From assembly GCA_964460905.1 (NCBI GenBank), contig CAYWRM010000005.1:1-64000 (forward strand): a stretch of 64,000 bases of DNA, read 5' to 3'. The stretch comes from GCA-002708315 sp964460905. GTDB taxonomy: Bacteria > Bacteroidota > Bacteroidia > Bacteroidales > F082. A program made the translations under genes and the position numbers. The notes under the pieces were generated by a model. It was given only the letters and a program-made list of their open reading frames with translations. It did no database searches and had not been told where the DNA came from. Below, piece by piece: positions 60,102 to 64,000 of the stretch; within the stretch, counting starts at the first letter, position 1; every line of letters begins with the position of its first letter.

Positions 60102-62822
60102 TTGAGATTAATTAGAAACATATTGTCATATACCACATATGGGCAAATTTCTCTTGCATCATTGGCAATTTGTATAGTATCAGGTGTATTTCTGGCAATA
60201 CCATTTGACATTGAAAACCCTTTTCTTTCTATAAGTAGTATGATGGTGTTAAACCCTGCTTCTTCTTTCATAAGGAATATCCATTTTTGGAGTGCCCAGT
60301 TCTTTCTAATTTTTAGTTTGATACATATTTGGGATCGCTTTAACAAATCGGAAGAAATCAGGCTTAAGAAGGGTGTGTGGCTAAGGCTTAGTCTAGGAGT
60401 TATGATTATTTTCCTGGCAATGCTCACTGGCTTTTTACTTAAAAATGATGCTGATAGTGAGCAGGCCTGGCGGATACTTGATAGCCTGATAGTTGGAATC
60501 CCATTTATCGGTAATATACTCTCTTATTCTTTGCTTGGCAACGAAGGAAGTTTACAGTTGGTTTATGTTCACCATATAGCAACGTTTACAATTTTTATTG
60601 CAATAATTACTTTCGAACATTCACGAAAAATTTGGTCAGAAGGATCAACTTTTGTTATTGTTGCAGTTATAACTTTAATAATTTCATTTTTCTTTACAGC
60701 ACCGTTACATGATGGAGTAAATCCAAGTGTAAAAGGGCCCTGGTATTTTGTTGGTTTTCAAGAGATATTACATTGGTTGAGTACTCCAGGTATATCTCTA
60801 GTATTAATTGTACTATTTCTTGTGTTACTTTTTGTCATTCCATTTGGCGGTAAAAAAGTATCCTTCCTTAGCAAACGTACACTTCTGATTTTTACCAGCC
60901 TATACGTATTGCTTACTTTGAGCGGAATGTTTTTTAGAGGTGAGAACTGGAAATGGGTTTGGCCCTGGGATTCTGGTTACTCATACTCAGTACTTCATTC
61001 ATTTAGCACTTCACAAATAGTTATTGTACCTGAATATACAGAAGCCCAAATGACTACAAATACTGTTATAAACGGTGGAAAAGAAAGTTGTGTAATTTGC
61101 CACGATAATGTTATAGGGTTTACTCCTTCACATAACCCTGAGGCTATTGGCTGTTTTTCATGCCACGGTGGAAATCCTTTTGATGGCAGCAAAAATGGTG
61201 CTCATAAGAATATGATACTTATACCTGGTAATTTTGCTAATGCTGATAAAAGTTGTGGAACAATTAATTGTCATCCGGATATCACAAGCAGGAAGGATAA
61301 TAATCTAATGGCAAGTTTAAGTGGTATGATAAGTGTTGACCACTTTGTTTTTAATGAACAGGAAAGCCCTGATATTCTAACAGATATTCATCACCTTGGT
61401 AACTCGGCAGCCGATGAGCATCTAAAGAATTTATGTGTAATCTGCCATCTGGGTAACCCAAAAACTGAAACCGGACCTGTTACCGAAAAAAGTCGCGGTG
61501 GAGGATGTTTGGCCTGCCACATTAATTATGATGAATTTTCATCAACCGCTTGGTTAGCTCATATTGATAATGATTATGATACTACATATCTTAATTTTCA
61601 TCCTTCAATTAGTATGAAAGTAACTAATCAACATTGTTTTGGATGCCATAGCCGATCGGGGAGGATTTCTACAAATTTTGAAGGATGGCATGAAACAACT
61701 TTGCAAGTTGAAGAGATGCCTTTGGATAAGGATCACCGACTTATTGAGGACACAAGAGTTTTTCGATATATTAGCGAGGATGTTCATCATACTTTGGGGA
61801 TGGGTTGTATTGATTGTCATAATTCATTTGAACTAATGGGCGATGGAAATTTATATGCACATCAGGAGGAACAAACAAATGTAAGTTGTGAGGATTGTCA
61901 TTTTAATGGAGAACCAAATATTATGGTTGCCGGTAACCTTGATAGTGAATTGGCAATTATTGCATCAATGAGGTTTGGAAATATTTCAGAAAAAGAATTT
62001 CTTGCTACAAATGACCGGAATATTCCTCTGATTAATACTTATTTTAAAAATGACACTGCATTTTTCCTTACTAAAAATCAAGGTGAAAAATTTGTTTTGA
62101 GCAAACCTGGCAGAACCTGCACAAAGGGTAATGCTCATGATAATGTAAGTTGTTCTTCTTGTCATAGTTCCTGGGCTCCTAGTTGTATCGGTTGTCATAA
62201 TGAATATGATATTTATGAATCCGGCTATAATATGTACTCAAATAAGAAGGAAGAAGGTAGTTGGGTAGAATATGTGGGTGAGTATAATGCTTACTTGCCG
62301 GCATTGGGAATGAGAATTAAAGGTAATGAGAGAGAAGTTATTCCGGTAGTCCCTGGAATGGTATTAACAATTGATGTTGGTAGTTTCTCAGAGGAAATTC
62401 ATGATTCACTGATCTTTCATCGCTTATTTGCTCCGGCCTCACCTCATACAACCAGCTCAAAAGGACGTAGCTGTAAATCGTGTCATAATAATCCAATAGC
62501 ACTAGGTTATGGAAGTGGCGAACTAATCTTTGATACTAAAAATGGAAGTTGGGTTTTTGATTCACACTATCAAAATAACCCAAATGATAATCTTCCTGAA
62601 GATGCATGGATTGGTTTTTTAGATGATAGGATGGGGGAGATAGTTTCAACACGTACAAATGTAGTTCCTTTTATTATCAGTGAGCAACAAAGGATACTAA
62701 CTATAGGAGCCTGTTTGACATGTCATGATGAAAATTCCATAATAATGCAGCAAAGCCTAATTAATTTTGACTCGCTTGTTGAAAATAGGAGTTTGAAATG
62801 TGTTGTGCCAGTTTGGGATTAA
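60102..62822 (+). CDS. Cytochrome b6-like protein fused to a 12-heme cytochrome c
   Basis: 906 aa, TTG start (an in-frame stop 9 bp upstream excludes earlier starts). Residues 1-300 are a bc-type cytochrome b: His pairs HFWSAQFFLIFSLIH (13 between) and HIATFTIFIAIITFEH (14 between, as in b6), and GPWYFVGFQEIL in the PEWY position of the quinol site. From about residue 325 the protein is periplasmic, with eleven CxxCH sites (for example CVICH, CFSCH, CLACH, CIDCH, CSSCH, CKSCH and CLTCH) and one Cx4CH site (CGTINCH). The fusion would carry electrons from quinol straight into a heme wire. The Rieske gene at 57086 is its likely partner. Confidence 0.88.
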   Translation: MRLIRNILSYTTYGQISLASLAICIVSGVFLAIPFDIENPFLSISSMMVLNPASSFIRNIHFWSAQFFLIFSLIHIWDRFNKSEEIRLKKGVWLRLSLGVMIIFLAMLTGFLLKNDADSEQAWRILDSLIVGIPFIGNILSYSLLGNEGSLQLVYVHHIATFTIFIAIITFEHSRKIWSEGSTFVIVAVITLIISFFFTAPLHDGVNPSVKGPWYFVGFQEILHWLSTPGISLVLIVLFLVLLFVIPFGGKKVSFLSKRTLLIFTSLYVLLTLSGMFFRGENWKWVWPWDSGYSYSVLHSFSTSQIVIVPEYTEAQMTTNTVINGGKESCVICHDNVIGFTPSHNPEAIGCFSCHGGNPFDGSKNGAHKNMILIPGNFANADKSCGTINCHPDITSRKDNNLMASLSGMISVDHFVFNEQESPDILTDIHHLGNSAADEHLKNLCVICHLGNPKTETGPVTEKSRGGGCLACHINYDEFSSTAWLAHIDNDYDTTYLNFHPSISMKVTNQHCFGCHSRSGRISTNFEGWHETTLQVEEMPLDKDHRLIEDTRVFRYISEDVHHTLGMGCIDCHNSFELMGDGNLYAHQEEQTNVSCEDCHFNGEPNIMVAGNLDSELAIIASMRFGNISEKEFLATNDRNIPLINTYFKNDTAFFLTKNQGEKFVLSKPGRTCTKGNAHDNVSCSSCHSSWAPSCIGCHNEYDIYESGYNMYSNKKEEGSWVEYVGEYNAYLPALGMRIKGNEREVIPVVPGMVLTIDVGSFSEEIHDSLIFHRLFAPASPHTTSSKGRSCKSCHNNPIALGYGSGELIFDTKNGSWVFDSHYQNNPNDNLPEDAWIGFLDDRMGEIVSTRTNVVPFIISEQQRILTIGACLTCHDENSIIMQQSLINFDSLVENRSLKCVVPVWD

Positions 62823-62866
62823 TTAATAAAATATTTTAATGCAACTTCTTTATTTTTAACTTTGTC

Positions 62867-62874
62867 TGCTTACT
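62867..62874 (+). promoter_or_regulatory. -7 element (TAACTTTG) for the C1 peptidase gene
   Basis: TAnnTTTG match 23 bp before the ATG at 62897. Confidence 0.55.
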
Positions 62875-62896
62875 ATCACATTAAACCATAATCAAT

Positions 62897-64000
62897 ATGA
62901 AAAATCTTTTCTTCCTATTAGTTTTTTTAATAAGCAACACTTTTTTGTTTGCGCAATTGCCCGAAACCTTTGATTTAAGAGATTATAATGGCAATAACTA
63001 TGTTACTAGTGTAAAGAGCCAACAAGGAGGTACTTGCTGGACTTTTGGTACAATGGCCGGTATGGAAAGTAACCTGTTAATGACGGGTGAGTGGGCTGCA
63101 GCCGGTGAAACAGGTGAACCTGCATTAGCTGAATATCATTTGGATTGGTGGAATGGTTTCAATCAAAATTACAATGCAGATGTTAATCCAACTAGTGGTC
63201 AGGGTCTGGAAGTTCATCAGGGTGGTGATTACCGTGTGTCAACAGCATATATGTCAAGAGGTGATGGAGCTGTAAGAGATGTTGACGGACAATCCTATAG
63301 TTCACCTCCTGATTACCATAATCCTGATTTTCATATTTATTATCCAATGAGTGTTGAATGGTATACGGCAGGTGAAAATCTGGAAAATATTGATCTTATA
63401 AAAACTAAGGTGATGGAGTACGGTGTGATGCCTACTTGTATTTGCTATAGTGGAAGTTATATTAATGGTGAATATGAACATTATCAGCCGGTATCTTCTG
63501 ATGAGGAACCAAATCATTCTGTTTCAATTATTGGCTGGGATGATAACAGGGTTGTACAAGGTGCACCGGGCAATGGAGCATGGTTAACAAAAAATAGCTG
63601 GGGCTCCGGATGGGGTATAGGAGGCTATTTCTGGATCTCATATTATGATAAACAAGCATGCCAGAATCCTGAAATGGGAGCTGTATCCTTTATTGATGTA
63701 ATACCAATGCCATACAATAATGTATATTATCATGATTATCATGGATGGCGCGATACTCTTACTTTTGCCTCTGAAGCGTTTAATAAATTCATTGCAGAGT
63801 CAGGTGAAACATTGGGAGCTGTAAGCTTTTTTGTTGCCGAAAATAATGTTGATTATACAATAAAAATTTATGATAATTTTAATGGAACAGAATTACAGGA
63901 CGAATTATCTATACAAACAGGTAATATTGAATATTCGGGTTTGCATACTATAAATCTTACAACACCCGTTTCGCTGATCGAAGGAAATGATTTTTATGTA
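62897..64000 (+). CDS. Secreted papain-like (C1) peptidase, 3' end outside window
   Basis: Open frame of 368 codons to the window edge. Signal peptide ends near LFAQ (about residue 20), then mature papain-fold sequence starts at once (LPETFDLRDYNG) without a long propeptide. Catalytic residues: Cys47 in QGGTCWTFG, His207 in NHSVSIIGWDD and Asn233 in KNSWGSGWG. The part after residue 270 looks like the lectin-like domain seen in bacterial C1 peptidases. Probably exported and possibly T9SS-dependent; the C-terminus is not visible. Confidence 0.9.
   Translation, partial: MKNLFFLLVFLISNTFLFAQLPETFDLRDYNGNNYVTSVKSQQGGTCWTFGTMAGMESNLLMTGEWAAAGETGEPALAEYHLDWWNGFNQNYNADVNPTSGQGLEVHQGGDYRVSTAYMSRGDGAVRDVDGQSYSSPPDYHNPDFHIYYPMSVEWYTAGENLENIDLIKTKVMEYGVMPTCICYSGSYINGEYEHYQPVSSDEEPNHSVSIIGWDDNRVVQGAPGNGAWLTKNSWGSGWGIGGYFWISYYDKQACQNPEMGAVSFIDVIPMPYNNVYYHDYHGWRDTLTFASEAFNKFIAESGETLGAVSFFVAENNVDYTIKIYDNFNGTELQDELSIQTGNIEYSGLHTINLTTPVSLIEGNDFYV

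Noticed and set aside
1..64000. CRISPR arrays, tRNA, rRNA, prophage or transposase genes
   Set aside because: I looked for regularly spaced repeats, tRNA-like cloverleaf sequences and transposase motifs in the gaps and translated frames and saw none.

Overview
The window looks like a chromosomal segment of an AT-rich, anaerobic Bacteroidota bacterium, probably Bacteroidales/Marinilabiliales-like. The evidence is: TAnnTTTG-type promoter -7 elements, usual start regions without Shine-Dalgarno sequences, a type IX secretion sorting domain, a DUF4271 gene beside hemD, a head-GIN (DUF2807) protein, and Bacteroidota-style Crp/Fnr proteins. I found no tRNA, rRNA, CRISPR array or transposase gene.

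Positions 1-27,300 are mostly housekeeping and central metabolism. They hold an ABC-F ATPase (cut by the window start), a polyprenyl diphosphate synthase, rfbA, an RND/MMPL-type membrane protein, a D-2-hydroxyacid dehydrogenase, a GIN-domain protein and a YebC regulator. A short-chain acyl-CoA module follows: acs, an OFA-family MFS transporter, ADP-forming acyl-CoA synthetase fused to GNAT, a 3-hydroxyacyl-CoA dehydrogenase and ackA. Then come adk, DUF4271, hemD, dtd, pdxJ, a thioredoxin, TrmO, a GluR0-like ligand-gated channel and an alpha/beta hydrolase.

Positions 27,300-57,500 are a dense sulfur-energy island of five blocks. (1) tatC, DsrE2-like, a single-cysteine DsrC/TusE-like protein, DUF1641 and an SQR-family flavoprotein, followed by two Crp/Fnr regulators. 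(2) A plus-strand run tusA, yedE-type transporter, two rhodanese lipoproteins, dsrE, tusA, mvhD-like, qmoA, qmoB, a small HTH protein, qmoC and a 42-aa Cys-rich membrane microprotein; it resembles a YTD (YedE-TusA-DsrE) cluster joined to a Qmo/Hdr electron module. (3) A minus-strand operon for a PsrABC-type molybdoenzyme, a split YeeE/YedE transporter and two membrane-anchored rhodanese-fold proteins without the catalytic Cys. (4) Two double-rhodanese proteins and a porin. (5) A membrane-anchored octaheme cytochrome of the tetrathionate-reductase family, a cytochrome b-PAS fusion and another rhodanese lipoprotein, with a third Crp/Fnr gene divergent to them.

Positions 57,000-62,800 hold a Tat-exported Rieske protein, a secreted M14 carboxypeptidase with a T9SS tail, and a cytochrome b fused to a roughly 12-heme cytochrome c. 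A secreted C1 peptidase runs off the end of the window.

The most striking feature is a set of five exported rhodanese-fold proteins from three transcription units that all end in Gly-Gly-Cys (GGC or GGCGG). Three of them have lost the active-site Cys, and a porin in the same island carries a GGGCGG loop. I infer that the C-terminal thiol is a periplasmic sulfane-sulfur carrier arm linking substrate entry, Psr/Otr chemistry and YeeE/YedE import to the cytoplasmic TusA/DsrE/Qmo relay. No dsrAB, aprAB or sat is present in the window, so sulfur reduction, sulfur disproportionation and sulfide oxidation all remain open.
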